From Syntrophaceae bacterium (GTDB taxonomy: Bacteria > Desulfobacterota > Syntrophia > Syntrophales > Smithellaceae), in contig JAHDKI010000003.1 of assembly GCA_018436925.1 (NCBI GenBank), positions 1 to 64,000 of the forward strand: a stretch of DNA of 64,000 nucleotides, given 5' to 3'. Below, one piece after another: positions 17,804-27,220 of this stretch. A program made the translations under genes and the position numbers. Each line of letters starts with the position of its first letter. The first letter of the stretch is position 1. The notes beneath the pieces were generated by a model, which did no database searches, was not told the DNA's origin, and was given only the letters and a program-made list of their open reading frames with translations.

Positions 17804-18820
17804 CTAAAATTGACGAATAAAACGGCTGTCGTTTTCAAAAAACAGGCGCAGATCCGATACGCCGTACTTGAGCATGGCAATGCGTTCCAACCCCAGTCCG
17901 AAGGCAAAACCGGTGTACTTTTCGGAGTCGTAGCCGACATTTTCAAAAACGGCCGGATCGACCATGCCGGATCCCAGAATTTCCAGCCAGCCGCTCTGAC
18001 CGCAGACACGGCAGCCTCGGCCCGCGCAGATGACACAGCGGATATCCACTTCCGCCGACGGCTCGGTAAAGGGGAAAAAACTCGGACGGAAACGCAAGGT
18101 GGTGTCTTCGCCGAAAACTCGTTTGAGGAAAGCGGTCAGAATGCCCTTGAGATCGCCGAAGGTCACGCCTTCGTCCACCAGCAGTCCTTCGATCTGGTGA
18201 AACATCGGCGTATGAGAAACGTCGGAGTCACGCCGATAGACGCGCCCGGGCGATAAAATCCGCACCGGGGGCTTGATCTTTTCCATGACTCTGACCTGAA
18301 CCGGCGAGGTATGCGTCCGCAGGACAATGTTTTCATCCACGTAGAACGTGTCTTGCATGTCGCGGGCGGGATGGTCTTTGGGAATATTGAGCGCTTCGAA
18401 GTTGTAATAGTCCAGTTCGATTTCCGGACCTTCGACGATGGAGAAACCGAAAGCCGTGAAGATGTCGCAGATTTCCCGGCGGATGCGGATAACCGGATGC
18501 AGTCTGCCGGCGCGGATTCCCCGCCCCGGAAGCGTGACATCTATGGCTTCACGCCGGAGACTGGCGAGTTTTTTTCCTCCCGCGCTGCGCGCCAGAGCTG
18601 CGTCGATTTGGGCGGAAAGTTTTTCCTTGGCTTCGTTGCAACGCTTGCCGAAAAGCGGTTTTTCTTCCTCCGGAACGGAGACGATATTGCGCAAAAAACC
18701 GGTCAGCAGGCCTTTGCGGCCGAGATATTTTGTTCGAACAGTCTGGATCGCGTCTTCGGTTTGCGCTGCGGCCAGTTCGACCTGCGCCTCCTCCTCCAGC
18801 TGCTGAAGCTTGGTGATCAT
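17804..18820 (-). CDS. pheS: Phenylalanyl-tRNA synthetase alpha subunit
   Basis: A 338-residue catalytic chain of PheRS. After the N-terminal coiled coil come class II motifs: motif 1 around [14 protein letters not shown], motif 2 in [19 protein letters not shown], and motif 3 in [15 protein letters not shown] cysteine-rich insert [17 protein letters not shown] is typical of the bacterial protein. The start overlaps the rplT stop by four bases. Alanine in GFAFGLG is in the position that limits para-substituted analogues in the family. Confidence 0.97.
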   Translation of the reverse strand: MITKLQQLEEEAQVELAAAQTEDAIQTVRTKYLGRKGLLTGFLRNIVSVPEEEKPLFGKRCNEAKEKLSAQIDAALARSAGGKKLASLRREAIDVTLPGRGIRAGRLHPVIRIRREICDIFTAFGFSIVEGPEIELDYYNFEALNIPKDHPARDMQDTFYVDENIVLRTHTSPVQVRVMEKIKPPVRILSPGRVYRRDSDVSHTPMFHQIEGLLVDEGVTFGDLKGILTAFLKRVFGEDTTLRFRPSFFPFTEPSAEVDIRCVICAGRGCRVCGQSGWLEILGSGMVDPAVFENVGYDSEKYTGFAFGLGLERIAMLKYGVSDLRLFFENDSRFIRQF

Positions 18821-19176
18821 GCCGCCTGCTCGCCCCTGGCCGTCGCGACGAGTTTAGCGAATCCCTGAGGATCGTTGACCGCCAAATCCGCCATAATCTT
18901 CCGGTCGAGTTCGATTCCCGCTTTCTTCATGCCGTCGATCAAGCGGCTGTAAGTGATGTCGTTGAGACGCGCCGCGGCGCTGATGCGGGCGATCCACAGA
19001 CGCCGGAAGTCCCTTTTCTTGGATCGACGATCACGGTAAGCGTAGGCCATCGCCTTGTTGACGGCTTCGGTCGCCGTCCGCAACAAACGGCTGCGCGCGC
19101 CGAAAAAGCCTTTGGCCATCTTTAAAATTTTTCTTCTTTTTTTACGGGCGGTCACGCCCCTTTTAATTCTCGCCAT
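18817..19176 (-). CDS. rplT: 50S ribosomal protein L20
   Basis: A 119-residue L20, essential for early 50S assembly. The highly basic N-terminal arm ([20 protein letters not shown]) and the globular end with [18 protein letters not shown] are intact. L20 commonly represses its own operon by binding the mRNA near rpmI; no such site was modelled here. The gene lies between rpmI and pheS, the standard order. Confidence 0.98.
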   Translation of the reverse strand: MARIKRGVTARKKRRKILKMAKGFFGARSRLLRTATEAVNKAMAYAYRDRRSKKRDFRRLWIARISAAARLNDITYSRLIDGMKKAGIELDRKIMADLAVNDPQGFAKLVATARGEQAA

Positions 19177-19215
19177 TTTTCATTACTCCCCCGGCCCGAA
19201 AGCCTGAAATGTCAT

Positions 19216-19413
19216 CTAGAGATAAGGAACCAGTCTTTTGATGGCGCTTTCATTGGCTGAATGCACCAACGCCGACTTCCTTAAGCTTCGTTTTCTTTTC
19301 GTCGTTTTCTTTGTGAGGATGTGGCTGGCAAAAGCCTTGCTTCTCTTCACCTTGCCGCTGGCGGTCACGGAAAAGCGTTTGGCCGCCCCTCGATGTGTTT
19401 TCAGTTTTGGCAT
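19216..19413 (-). CDS. rpmI: 50S ribosomal protein L35
   Basis: A 65-residue L35 with the normal signature [20 protein letters not shown] and a basic C-terminal half. AGGAGA lies before the ATG. It sits between infC and rplT, as in most bacteria. Confidence 0.98.
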   Translation of the reverse strand: MPKLKTHRGAAKRFSVTASGKVKRSKAFASHILTKKTTKRKRSLRKSALVHSANESAIKRLVPYL

Positions 19414-19459
19414 ATGCTCACTCTCCTTCAGAGTTTTTCTTTGTCCTGCGTTTTTTACT

Positions 19460-19969
19460 TTACTTTTTCGGGGACACGATCATGACCATGTGACGCCCCT
19501 CGAGGCGCGGCTCCTGATCGACGATGCAGTCTTCAGCCAAACGGCTGCGGATATCTTCCATAATCCTGCGACCGATGTCGGTGAATGCGATTTCCCTTCC
19601 CCGAAACATCATGGATATTTTAACTTTATTGTGCTGATCCAAAAACTTCTTGATGTGCTTGAGCTTGACTTGCACATCGTGCTCTTCTGTTTTTGGACGC
19701 AGTCGAATTTCCTTTACATGAATCACCGTCTGGCTTTTTTTGGCGTCATGGATTTTTTTGCTTTGCTTGTAGCGGAACTTGCCATAGTCCATGATCTTGC
19801 AGACGGGCGGATTGGCGGTGGGCGAAACCTCCACCAGATCCAAGCCGACTCTTTCAGCGTGCGCCAGCGCGTCTTCAAGTGTGATCACTCCCAACTGCGC
19901 GCCTTCATCGCTGATGGCTCTCACCGTGGGCGACTTGATCTCCCGGTTGATTCTCAAATCCTTAGTTAT
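19460..19969 (-). CDS. infC: Translation initiation factor IF-3, probable AUA start
   Basis: IF-3, about 169 residues, which checks start-codon pairing on the 30S subunit. Landmarks are [20 protein letters not shown] and the C-terminal domain with [18 protein letters not shown]. Start choice: AGGAGG lies six bases before an in-frame ATA at 19969-19967, whose translation (I)[10 protein letters not shown] aligns with the AUU-started (I)SKDFIINE of other bacteria. The next candidate, TTG at 19957, is 18 bases from the ribosome binding site, too far. infC classically uses a rare start codon so that IF-3 limits its own synthesis, and an AUA start would do this. Confidence 0.9.
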   Translation of the reverse strand: MTKDLRINREIKSPTVRAISDEGAQLGVITLEDALAHAERVGLDLVEVSPTANPPVCKIMDYGKFRYKQSKKIHDAKKSQTVIHVKEIRLRPKTEEHDVQVKLKHIKKFLDQHNKVKISMMFRGREIAFTDIGRRIMEDIRSRLAEDCIVDQEPRLEGRHMVMIVSPKK

Positions 19970-20001
19970 ACGCCACCTCCTCTTTTGCGGGGTTATTCGG
20001 T

Positions 20002-21918
20002 CTAGCGGGCCCTGTTTTCACACATTTCCCGGACTAAAGCAACAAATTGTTCAACACTCATCGCGCCGAGGTTCCGGCCGTCGCGGGCGCGGGGCGCAAC
20101 GGTTTGCGACTCCGCTTCCTTGTCGCCGACCACCAGCATGAAGGGAATTTTCTGCATCTGGGCCTGGCGGATTTTGTAGCCGAGTTTTTCATTGTCGAAA
20201 AAGGTCTCGGACCGGATGCCGGACGCCAGAAGCGCTTCGTGGACGGTCTGCGCATAAGGAATGTGCTTTTCCGTCACCGTCAGAATAGTGGCCTGAACCG
20301 GAGACAACCACACGGGAAATGCGCCGGCGTAATGTTCGATGAGCACGCCCATGAACCGTTCGATGGCTCCCAGGATGACCCGGTGGAGCATGACGGGACG
20401 ATGCTTTTCTCCATCGGGCCCGATATAGCTCAAATCGAAACGCTCCGGCAGCGTGAAGTCGCACTGAATGGTGGCGCACTGCCATTTTCTTTTGATGGCG
20501 TCTTTGAGTTTGAAGTCGATCTTCGGACCGTAAAAAGCGCCGTCTCCTTCGTTGACTTCATAGGGAATCGCATTGTCTTTCAAAGCGTTTTCAAGCGCCC
20601 GGGTCGCCAGTTCCCAATCGGCGTCCGAGCCGATGGAATGCGCGGGCCGCGTGCTCAATTCGACTTCATATTCAAATCCGAAAACACCCATGGCGTAATT
20701 GACGAAATCGGCTATGGCGCGAATTTCCGAGTTGAGCTGTTCGGGCATGCACAGAATATGCGCGTCGTCCTGCGTAAACTGGCGAACCCGCAAAAGCCCG
20801 TGCAGAACGCCGGTTTTCTCGTGGCGATGAACGGTTCCAAGCTCGAAGTAGCGCAGCGGCAGATCCCGGTAGCTGCGGATTTTGGACTTGTAGATCAGCA
20901 TGTGCGACAGGCAGTTCATGGGCTTGATGCCGTAGGTCTGCTCGTCCACTTCCGTAAAGTACATATTTTCGCGGTAATGATCGAAATGGCCGGATTTCTT
21001 CCACAGATCCACCTTGAGGATCTGCGGCCCCATGACCATATCGTACCCGCGCTTGATGTGCTCTTGCCTTTCCCATTCCTCGATCAGATAGCGCAGCATC
21101 ATTCCCTTGGGATGGAAGATGATCAACCCCGCGCCGGCTTCATCATTGGTTTGGAACAAATCCAGTTCGCGGCCCAGCCGGCGGTGATCCCTTTTTTTGG
21201 CTTCTTCAATCAGATCCAGATATTCTTGAAGCGCTTCCGGATCGGCAAAGCCGGTGCCGTAAATACGCTGAAGCATTTTGTTGCGCTCGTCACCCCGCCA
21301 GTAGGCGCCCGCCACGCTCAAAAGCTTGAAGGCTTTGATCTTCCCGGTGGACGGAATATGAGGGCCGCGACAAAGGTCCACATAGTCGCCGTCTTTGTAA
21401 AGGCTGACCACGGAGACGTCGGCGGGCAGGTCGTTGATCAGCTCCACTTTGTAGGTTTCGTTGCGATCGGCAAACAGGCGGATTGCGTCCTCACGGGACA
21501 GCTCCTCGCGGACAAACGGATGGTCGGCATCGACAATCTCCTGCATCCGCTTTTCGATTTTCGGAAAATCATCAACCGTAAAGGTCGTATCGCAGTCGAA
21601 GTCATAATAGAAGCCGTCTTCAATGGAGGGCCCGATGGTGACTTTGGCCTCCGCAAAAACGTCCTGAACGGCGTGGGCCATGACATGGGAAATACTGTGA
21701 CGCAAAACGGCAAGACCGTCGGCGGAATGCATGTCGATCAGGTCCAGCGCCCCATCCGCCTGAAGCGGGGCGCCCAGATCTACCGACACGCCGTTGACGC
21801 GAGCCGCCACGGCGCCGTCGAGGGCCTTTGAGTTCCAAGCCTGCGCGGCCTGGGCTACCGTTGTGCCCTCAGGGAAATCCAACTGCTGTTTATCCGCAAA
21901 AACAATCTTCACGCTCAT
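20002..21918 (-). CDS. thrS: Threonyl-tRNA synthetase
   Basis: A 638-residue class II synthetase charging tRNA-Thr. It has the full set of domains: TGS (1-61), the N2 editing domain with [11 protein letters not shown] and [10 protein letters not shown] that removes mischarged serine, the catalytic core with zinc ligands in [10 protein letters not shown], motif 2 [15 protein letters not shown], motif 3 [15 protein letters not shown], and the anticodon-binding end. It heads the thrS-infC-rpmI-rplT-pheST set and follows tRNA-Val and its terminator. Confidence 0.98.
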   Translation of the reverse strand: MSVKIVFADKQQLDFPEGTTVAQAAQAWNSKALDGAVAARVNGVSVDLGAPLQADGALDLIDMHSADGLAVLRHSISHVMAHAVQDVFAEAKVTIGPSIEDGFYYDFDCDTTFTVDDFPKIEKRMQEIVDADHPFVREELSREDAIRLFADRNETYKVELINDLPADVSVVSLYKDGDYVDLCRGPHIPSTGKIKAFKLLSVAGAYWRGDERNKMLQRIYGTGFADPEALQEYLDLIEEAKKRDHRRLGRELDLFQTNDEAGAGLIIFHPKGMMLRYLIEEWERQEHIKRGYDMVMGPQILKVDLWKKSGHFDHYRENMYFTEVDEQTYGIKPMNCLSHMLIYKSKIRSYRDLPLRYFELGTVHRHEKTGVLHGLLRVRQFTQDDAHILCMPEQLNSEIRAIADFVNYAMGVFGFEYEVELSTRPAHSIGSDADWELATRALENALKDNAIPYEVNEGDGAFYGPKIDFKLKDAIKRKWQCATIQCDFTLPERFDLSYIGPDGEKHRPVMLHRVILGAIERFMGVLIEHYAGAFPVWLSPVQATILTVTEKHIPYAQTVHEALLASGIRSETFFDNEKLGYKIRQAQMQKIPFMLVVGDKEAESQTVAPRARDGRNLGAMSVEQFVALVREMCENRAR

Positions 21919-21941
21919 AACGTCTCGAGTCTAATCATTTT

Positions 21942-21974
21942 AAAAGGGCATCACCGTTCTGCTGATGCCCTTTT
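21942..21974 (-). terminator. Terminator between tRNA-Val and thrS
   Basis: A 12-bp stem AAAAGGGCATCA/TGATGCCCTTTT with a 9-base loop. On the reverse strand it follows tRNA-Val by 45 bp and lies just before thrS, so it ends the tRNA transcript. It could also act in the thrS leader, but no competing structure was found. Confidence 0.75.
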
Positions 21975-22019
21975 TCCGATCGGCATTAATGGCACATGCG
22001 CGTCATTATCAAAAAAAAA

Positions 22020-22094
22020 TGGTAGGCAAGCAGGGATTTGAACCCTGGACATCCACCGCGTCAGGATGGCGCTCTCCCCCTGAGCTACTTGCCT
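22020..22094 (-). tRNA. tRNA-Val (anticodon GAC)
   Basis: A 75-base tRNA with encoded CCA. Acceptor AGGCAAG/CTTGCCT, D arm GCTC...GAGC, anticodon arm CCATC-CTGACGC-GGTGG giving GAC (reads GUC/GUU), and T arm CAGGG-TTCAAAT-CCCTG all pair. It stands alone between pgsA and thrS. Confidence 0.96.
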
Positions 22095-22121
22095 GTAAAT
22101 CATAGAACTTTCGAAAAAGGG

Positions 22122-22150
22122 GAACTAGCAGCAAAATACCGATCTGTCAA
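22122..22150 (-). promoter_or_regulatory. Putative promoter of tRNA-Val
   Basis: On the reverse strand TTGACA (22145-22150), a 17-base spacer and TAGTTC (22122-22127) lie 28 bases before the mature tRNA. The -35 is perfect, the -10 weak. Confidence 0.5.
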
Positions 22151-22167
22151 GCAATTATCTTGCTTTT

Positions 22168-22719
22168 TTACTCTTTTTGGGGGTTGGCCCGATTGAGAAA
22201 GCCGATTCCGCGGAAGATATAGACCAGGCCCGAAACGATTGTAAAAACGGCCGTCGCCCAGAAAAAACCCAGAAGCCAGGTCTCATCGCATTTCAGCGCC
22301 ATGGCCTTATACAGCAAAACCAGAAAAATGGTTCCCACCTGAAGGACTGTGGTCAATTTGCTGACAATCGCAGGGCTTATTTCATAGGGAACAGCCAGCA
22401 AGGTCAAAATCATCAGCCCCAGAAGAATAATCATATCGCGGCTAATGACAATGACCGTCAACCACGCCGGAATAATGCCGAAAACCGACAGGGAAACAAA
22501 GCTCGTGACCAAAAGCAGTTTATCGGCAATCGGATCCAGATAGGCGCCGAGCTTGGTCTGCGCTTTGAGGATCCGCGCCAGCGCGCCGTCTAGCGCGTCG
22601 GTCAGGCCGGCTGCGGTAAAGACCAAAAGCGCGCTCAGATAGCGTTCCTGAATGATGAAGATCACGAAAACAGGAACCAGGATAATTCTCATCAGAGACA
22701 AAAAATTCGGTATATTCAT
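22168..22719 (-). CDS. pgsA: CDP-diacylglycerol-glycerol-3-phosphate 3-phosphatidyltransferase
   Basis: A 183-residue inner-membrane enzyme making phosphatidylglycerol phosphate. The CDP-alcohol phosphatidyltransferase motif is complete: DG-x2-AR-x8-G-x3-D-x3-D within DGALARILKAQ...GAYLDPIADK. Several hydrophobic segments flank it. The ATG at 22719 overlaps the FecR-protein stop (ATGA), which decides against the longer frame from 22782. Coupling to a FecR-like gene is odd for pgsA. Specificity for glycerol-3-phosphate is inferred from the closest family. Confidence 0.9.
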   Translation of the reverse strand: MNIPNFLSLMRIILVPVFVIFIIQERYLSALLVFTAAGLTDALDGALARILKAQTKLGAYLDPIADKLLLVTSFVSLSVFGIIPAWLTVIVISRDMIILLGLMILTLLAVPYEISPAIVSKLTTVLQVGTIFLVLLYKAMALKCDETWLLGFFWATAVFTIVSGLVYIFRGIGFLNRANPQKE

Positions 22720-23498
22720 GGGCTTACGACACCTTGAGAGGATCTTAACGTCCGATCTCGATGACGGTTCCAGTCGAGCCAATCATCCGCGTCCGGCGCA
22801 TCGGCAAATGTTTCGGGAAGACCGGCCCTGCCGTCGGCGGAAATGGCGATCTGCTGTTTTGCGGCGACGATGAAAGACCATTTTTCCAGACTGACCGGTT
22901 CGGGGCCGGGCACCGCCCGGGGTCCCTCAATCGGCGCCGGTTGCGCCTGCGACGCGGCCGGAGGCTGAACCTTCAAAGGCGACGAAACCCAAACTGCGCC
23001 TTCGAAAACCTTGACGACAGCCGACTGATCCTGAAACACAGCCACCTGATAAACAGTTCCCCGAACGCCGGCCACTGCGTTTTGACAGGATACGTCGAAC
23101 CGATCCGGTTTGCCTATCGCTCTTCGGACAAACGACCAGATCTTACCGGTCTGGAGCCGCAGCCGGACATCTCTTGGTCCGCTTGCGCTTCCTTCGGCCG
23201 AAATCAAAACAAAGGTTGTTTTTTCGGCAAAACGAATAACGCTCCTGTCGGGAAGGACGAGTTCCAGTCGGCTTGACGGACCGGTTGCAATTTCACAGGC
23301 CGTCTTCACCGGATCGCCTTTGCTCAGCGCGACCGCCGACGCGTCTTCCGGACACAAGATGGTGGCTTCACCGGAAATCAACGAAACGGTTGTTCCGGCA
23401 GGAATGGCGATGGACGCGATGCGCTCGCCGGCCGCAGCATTTCCAGCCAACACCATAAACGCCAATAAAAGAGTCGGGAAGGATAATGTTTTTGCCAT
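22716..23498 (-). CDS. Exported FecR-domain protein
   Basis: A 260-residue exported protein: signal peptide (hydrophobic LLLAFMVLAGNAAAG, cleavage near residue 23), then a FecR-type beta domain (about 35-170). This has the pattern DRSVIRFAEKTTFVL, LRLQTGKIWSFVRR and FDVSCQNAVAGVRGTVYQV, the last being the family's strongest signature. The C-terminal 90 residues are Pro/Ala-rich and then charged. There is no membrane anchor or sigma/anti-sigma partner nearby, so it is unlikely to act in iron signalling. Stand-alone FecR proteins with lipoproteins are usually envelope-associated. Its stop overlaps pgsA. Confidence 0.82.
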   Translation of the reverse strand: MAKTLSFPTLLLAFMVLAGNAAAGERIASIAIPAGTTVSLISGEATILCPEDASAVALSKGDPVKTACEIATGPSSRLELVLPDRSVIRFAEKTTFVLISAEGSASGPRDVRLRLQTGKIWSFVRRAIGKPDRFDVSCQNAVAGVRGTVYQVAVFQDQSAVVKVFEGAVWVSSPLKVQPPAASQAQPAPIEGPRAVPGPEPVSLEKWSFIVAAKQQIAISADGRAGLPETFADAPDADDWLDWNRHRDRTLRSSQGVVSP

Positions 23499-23557
23499 GA
23501 ACGCTTTTTGCCGCTCCTTAAAATAACAGCAAAAGAAACCGTCGCCCCTGGAGACGC

Positions 23558-24151
23558 TTAGCCCTTAAGCTCCGGTCCGTAAGGCAGAGTTTCCAAAACG
23601 TCCGCGACCAGCTCATCAATGGCGGCTTCAAATCCGCCGTAGGATTTCATTTTGACGCGTGCGGGCGTGATATCAAAGCTCCGGTGGGTGGCCCGGCAGG
23701 ATTTGCTCCACAAAACTTCGCCGGAAACCATGTCCCACAGCTCACAGCGCACGGCAATGTGCACGGGCGCATAAAACAGACGAACCGACACGGAGCTTTC
23801 CGTCAGTTCGCAGCGCATGGCGCTGTCCGCCCCGAGGGCGCTTCGAATCCGACCGGCATTGAACGCGTCGTTTAGCGTCTTGTCCGGCGCTTGTCCGAGC
23901 GTGCGATCCACCGTCTCCGGCGCCAATTTCTTGTATCCCCGGAAATACAGTTCGTCGAGCAGCCTCTCGCGCAGGATCTGCGGCGCCACCTCGTCGGTTG
24001 TCTGATTGGCAACCGGAAGCACCGCGATGACCAGGGGCTGCCTGGGAGCGGGCTGCTCCTGTTTGACCCCCAAAGCGCCGACTTTGGGACCACAGCCGGC
24101 CAGCAGAAAAAAAAGACCTATCACCAGAATCATTCGACCGGACGCAATCAT
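23558..24151 (-). CDS. Lipoprotein, GNA1162/DUF799-like
   Basis: A 197-residue lipoprotein. The signal peptide MILVIGLFFLLAGC carries a lipobox LAGC, with the lipidated Cys at about residue 20. The mature part, with LVIAVLPVANQTTDEVAPQILRE and YKKLAPETVDRTLG, resembles the GNA1162 (DUF799) lipoprotein group, which has a periplasmic binding-protein-like fold related to TolB N-terminal domains. The start overlaps the stop of the next upstream gene by four bases. Residue +2 is Gly, which does not retain it in the inner membrane, so outer-membrane placement is likely. Its role is unknown. Confidence 0.75.
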   Translation of the reverse strand: MIASGRMILVIGLFFLLAGCGPKVGALGVKQEQPAPRQPLVIAVLPVANQTTDEVAPQILRERLLDELYFRGYKKLAPETVDRTLGQAPDKTLNDAFNAGRIRSALGADSAMRCELTESSVSVRLFYAPVHIAVRCELWDMVSGEVLWSKSCRATHRSFDITPARVKMKSYGGFEAAIDELVADVLETLPYGPELKG

Positions 24152-24825
24152 TTAACCCCCTCCTTGTCCTCTAGGAATATTTCCATAATCCGATCCTCTT
24201 TGCGGCTGACATCAACCCGGTAGCGGCCGGTCTGGGCGAGCTCGTTTGCCAACGCGGCGGGATCGCCGAAGACCTGCACTTCAAAAACAGCCTGACGCCA
24301 TTCCAAACGCCAGGGCCGCAGTTGTTTAACCAAACGGGAACGACTCTGCAAATATTTGCAAAAGGCTTCATAGCGGGAATATGTTTCGAGGTTCCGATGA
24401 AAGACGCGGACGGTTGTCACCCCCAAGCCTTCCCCGGAAAGCACGCCAAGCCCGGCAAGATCCGTCTTCAAAAGCGACATCAGCACAACGGCGTTGATCG
24501 AAACGGAGTAATCCTCCGCGCCCCTGTTTTCCGACAACAGACGGTAGTGGTTGATATATTTATCCGACGAACCGATAACGACGCTTCTGACGGCCTGATA
24601 TCTTTCTTGCGCGGCCTGATCGTCTAAAACCTTATCCACCGCCTGGGAAATGGCCTTTTCCAACGCGTTTCGAACCGCCTGCTCGCGGGCCTCGGCAACA
24701 TCGCTGTTCTGGATCGGCGCGGCGCCATCAACGTTTATCCCCAAAAGAGCGGTCTGAGCAATCGCTCCGGCGGGCGCCCAAAGCAGAAAAACCGTTAGCA
24801 GGATCTGTGCGCAGCATTTTTTCAT
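24148..24825 (-). CDS. Exported protein with FlgT-N-like domain
   Basis: A 225-residue exported protein: signal peptide CCAQILLTVFLLWAPAGAIA, cleavage near 24. The region about 30-130 (AEAREQAVRNALEKAISQAV, then SDKYINHYRLLSENRG and YSVSINAVVLM) has the arrangement of FlgT N-terminal/LPP20-type domains found in flagellar outer rings and other envelope proteins. The rest is unrecognised. The start at 24825 is set by GGAAGGAAA; the longer frame lacks a signal peptide at its end. No flagellar genes are nearby, so a general envelope role is as likely. It overlaps the lipoprotein gene (ATGA). Confidence 0.65.
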   Translation of the reverse strand: MKKCCAQILLTVFLLWAPAGAIAQTALLGINVDGAAPIQNSDVAEAREQAVRNALEKAISQAVDKVLDDQAAQERYQAVRSVVIGSSDKYINHYRLLSENRGAEDYSVSINAVVLMSLLKTDLAGLGVLSGEGLGVTTVRVFHRNLETYSRYEAFCKYLQSRSRLVKQLRPWRLEWRQAVFEVQVFGDPAALANELAQTGRYRVDVSRKEDRIMEIFLEDKEGVK

Positions 24826-24850
24826 GAAAACGTTTCCTTCCGGCGCCGCA

Positions 24851-25180
24851 TCATTTTCTGAGTTTTTCAATTTCCTCTCGAACAACGCGCTCGACGATCC
24901 CGGGAACCAACTCCCTGGCAATCCTCTCCGCGGTTTCCCGCACCTGGCGGATAACGGCGTCCTGGACATCGGAAGCCGTCACGCGCTCCTCAATGACGTC
25001 CGTTAAATCATAGAGCACGGCGCTCGATACGTTGACTTTTTCGTAAACGCGGCCGTCGATGACAACCAGATTGCCGCCGGTTTTGGCCCCAGTCTGTGTT
25101 GGAGACACGCCTGCGGACTTTTCTTCGTAGACTTCCGTCAACTCGAAAACTTTTTTGCGATCGCCTGGCTTTTCGGGCAT
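24851..25180 (-). CDS. Small helical protein, unknown function
   Basis: A 109-residue soluble protein. I do not recognise a family. It has an acidic N-terminal stretch KKVFELTEVYEEK, a middle part with VVIDGRVYEKVNVSSAVLYDLTD, and a C-terminal amphipathic helix (ARELVPGIVERVVREEIEKL). Start at 25180 follows a GGAG; the longer frame upstream has none. It is 26 bp before the FlgT-N-like gene, so it heads the envelope cluster. The repeated LTxVxEE motif on both sides of the centre hints at internal duplication or a docking peptide. Uncertain. Confidence 0.6.
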   Translation of the reverse strand: MPEKPGDRKKVFELTEVYEEKSAGVSPTQTGAKTGGNLVVIDGRVYEKVNVSSAVLYDLTDVIEERVTASDVQDAVIRQVRETAERIARELVPGIVERVVREEIEKLRK

Positions 25181-25297
25181 TTCAAACACTCCACACGTCC
25201 TTGCGCCGGGGCTTCGGCCGTTTTCTGTGCGATGTTGCATGGACCTACCATAGTGAATGCAACTGTTCAAGCAATATGTGAAATCGCCCGAAACCCT

Positions 25298-26152
25298 CTA
25301 AGTTCTGAGCTTTACGGCGACACTGTAGACCCTTTTTCTTGACGCGCCCGTCTGACGGCTCACCTGATCGGCCGCATCCCGAACGGAACAGTCTTCCGCG
25401 GCAAACAGCCTTTTGAGCGCCTCTTCAATGTCCTCATCGGTAGCAACGCACTTTGGGGCTTCTTCCGCGCGGACAACGATGACAAATTCACCTTTTTCCG
25501 CGCCGAGAATCCGGTTTTCGAGAAACTCCGAAATTCGCGCGCGGCGGATTTCTTCATGCACCTTGGTCATTTCCCGTCCGACGACGATCTCGCGGTCTCC
25601 CAGGGTCTGCTTCATCCGGGTCAGAGTATCGGCAAAGCGTCCCGGCGCTTCATAAAAAATCAGCGTTTGCCGGCAGGCTTTGAGATTGGCGAGCTCGCGC
25701 TCTTTAGCCGCCGGTTTGGCCGGTAAAAACCCGTAAAAAAGAAAAGAGTCCGAGGAAAATCCCGAAACACCGAGCGCAGCAACCGCGGCACAAGGACCGG
25801 GAACCGGAACGACCCGGATGCCCGCTGCGTGCGCCGCTTCCACAAGCGACTGCCCCGGGTCGGAGATGCCCGGCGTTCCGGCATCGGACACGTAGGCCAC
25901 ATTCAATCCTGAGGCCAGCTGTCCGATCAGGAAGGCGCTTTTCTTTTTTTCGTTGTGCTCGTGCAGGCTGATCAACCGCGTGGCAATCGAGCAGGCGGAA
26001 AGAAGCTTCCGGGTATGCCGCGTGTCTTCAGCGGCGATGAGATCGACCTCTCTGAGAATCCTCAACGACCGGAGTGTGATGTCCTCCAGGTTGCCGATGG
26101 GCGTCGCGACGATATAAAGCGCGCCGCTTTGCGCTTGTGGGTTGTCCTGCAT
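25298..26152 (-). CDS. rsmI: 16S rRNA 2'-O-ribose C1402 methyltransferase
   Basis: A 284-residue SAM-dependent methyltransferase modifying C1402 in the decoding centre. N-terminal ATPIGNLEDITLRSLRIL and AAEDTRHTRKLL, then YVSDAGTPGISDPG and VPVPGPCAAVAALGVSG are signatures of the tetrapyrrole-methylase fold of RsmI. The end has a small helix-turn-helix (RDAADQVSRQTGASRKRVY) seen in many RsmI proteins. It is divergent from uxs and upstream of the small helical protein. Confidence 0.95.
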   Translation of the reverse strand: MQDNPQAQSGALYIVATPIGNLEDITLRSLRILREVDLIAAEDTRHTRKLLSACSIATRLISLHEHNEKKKSAFLIGQLASGLNVAYVSDAGTPGISDPGQSLVEAAHAAGIRVVPVPGPCAAVAALGVSGFSSDSFLFYGFLPAKPAAKERELANLKACRQTLIFYEAPGRFADTLTRMKQTLGDREIVVGREMTKVHEEIRRARISEFLENRILGAEKGEFVIVVRAEEAPKCVATDEDIEEALKRLFAAEDCSVRDAADQVSRQTGASRKRVYSVAVKLRT

Positions 26153-26253
26153 AGAGCCGTCCGCCTTAAAGTTTTTGAGTTGACATCGGAGGCGCGTTTG
26201 GGCATTAATAGCAAAGCAAAAAATAAAATGCCACCAGGAAAAGACGATCCAGC

Positions 26254-27195
26254 ATGACCAAACGCATCCTGATTACCGGAGGCGCCGGATTTCTAGGGTC
26301 GCACCTTTGCGAGCGACTGCTTTCGGACGGCCACGAAATCTTATGCCTCGACAACTTCTTTACCGGCAGCAAACAAAACGTCGTTCATCTGCTGGGTCAT
26401 TCCCGCTTCGAACTGATCCGGCACGACATTACGAATCCCATCTACCTGGAAGTCGATGAAATCTACAACCTGGCCTGCCCCGCCTCGCCGATTCACTATC
26501 AGTACAATCCCATCAAAACCATCAAAACCAACGTGATGGGCGCAATCAACGTCCTGGGCATCGCCCGGCGAACGCGGGCCAAAGTGCTTCAAGCCTCGAC
26601 CTCCGAAGTGTACGGCGATCCCGAAGTCCATCCACAGAAAGAAGACTACTGGGGTCATGTCAATCCGATCGGAATCCGCAGCTGCTACGATGAGGGCAAG
26701 CGGGCGGCGGAATGCCTGATGATGGACTACCGCCGGCAAAACGGCGTCAACGCAAAGATCGCACGCATTTTCAACACCTACGGTCCGCGCATGGCCGTGA
26801 ACGACGGCCGTGTGGTCAGCAACTTCATCATTCAGGCTCTGGAGGGCCGGGACATCACGGTTTACGGAGACGGATTGCAAACCCGCTCTTTTTGCTACTG
26901 CACGGATCTCATCGACGGTTTGATCAGAACCATGGACGCCGGCGATGATTTTTTCGGCCCGGTCAATCTGGGCAATCCCGGCGAATTCACGATTTTGGAC
27001 CTCGCAAAAACCGTCATCGGGATGATCGGCAGTCCATCGAAAATCGTCTTTCAGTCCAGACCCGCCGATGATCCGACGCAGCGAAAACCGGATATTTCGC
27101 TGGCGCAAAGATCCCTGGGCTGGTCGCCCGGCATCGCTCTCGAAGACGGCCTGATCCGCACCATTGATGATTTCAGAAAACGTCTCAATATCTAA
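26254..27195 (+). CDS. uxs: UDP-glucuronate decarboxylase (UDP-xylose synthase)
   Basis: A 313-residue extended short-chain dehydrogenase that decarboxylates UDP-glucuronate to UDP-xylose using bound NAD. It has the [10 protein letters not shown] nucleotide motif, [21 protein letters not shown] (quoted in part), the substrate-specific [13 protein letters not shown] and the catalytic Tyr-x3-Lys in [21 protein letters not shown] and [11 protein letters not shown] follow. The next gene makes UDP-glucuronate, so the two form a UDP-Glc to UDP-Xyl route. Both are divergent from rsmI. No glycosyltransferase is near. Confidence 0.93.
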   Translation: MTKRILITGGAGFLGSHLCERLLSDGHEILCLDNFFTGSKQNVVHLLGHSRFELIRHDITNPIYLEVDEIYNLACPASPIHYQYNPIKTIKTNVMGAINVLGIARRTRAKVLQASTSEVYGDPEVHPQKEDYWGHVNPIGIRSCYDEGKRAAECLMMDYRRQNGVNAKIARIFNTYGPRMAVNDGRVVSNFIIQALEGRDITVYGDGLQTRSFCYCTDLIDGLIRTMDAGDDFFGPVNLGNPGEFTILDLAKTVIGMIGSPSKIVFQSRPADDPTQRKPDISLAQRSLGWSPGIALEDGLIRTIDDFRKRLNI

Positions 27196-27220
27196 CTCTT
27201 TTCCGGAGGCAACCAGGCCC

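Noticed and set aside
20047-21831. 594-codon forward frame
   Set aside because: Complete shadow of thrS on the opposite strand, produced by GC-rich codon use; no family signature.
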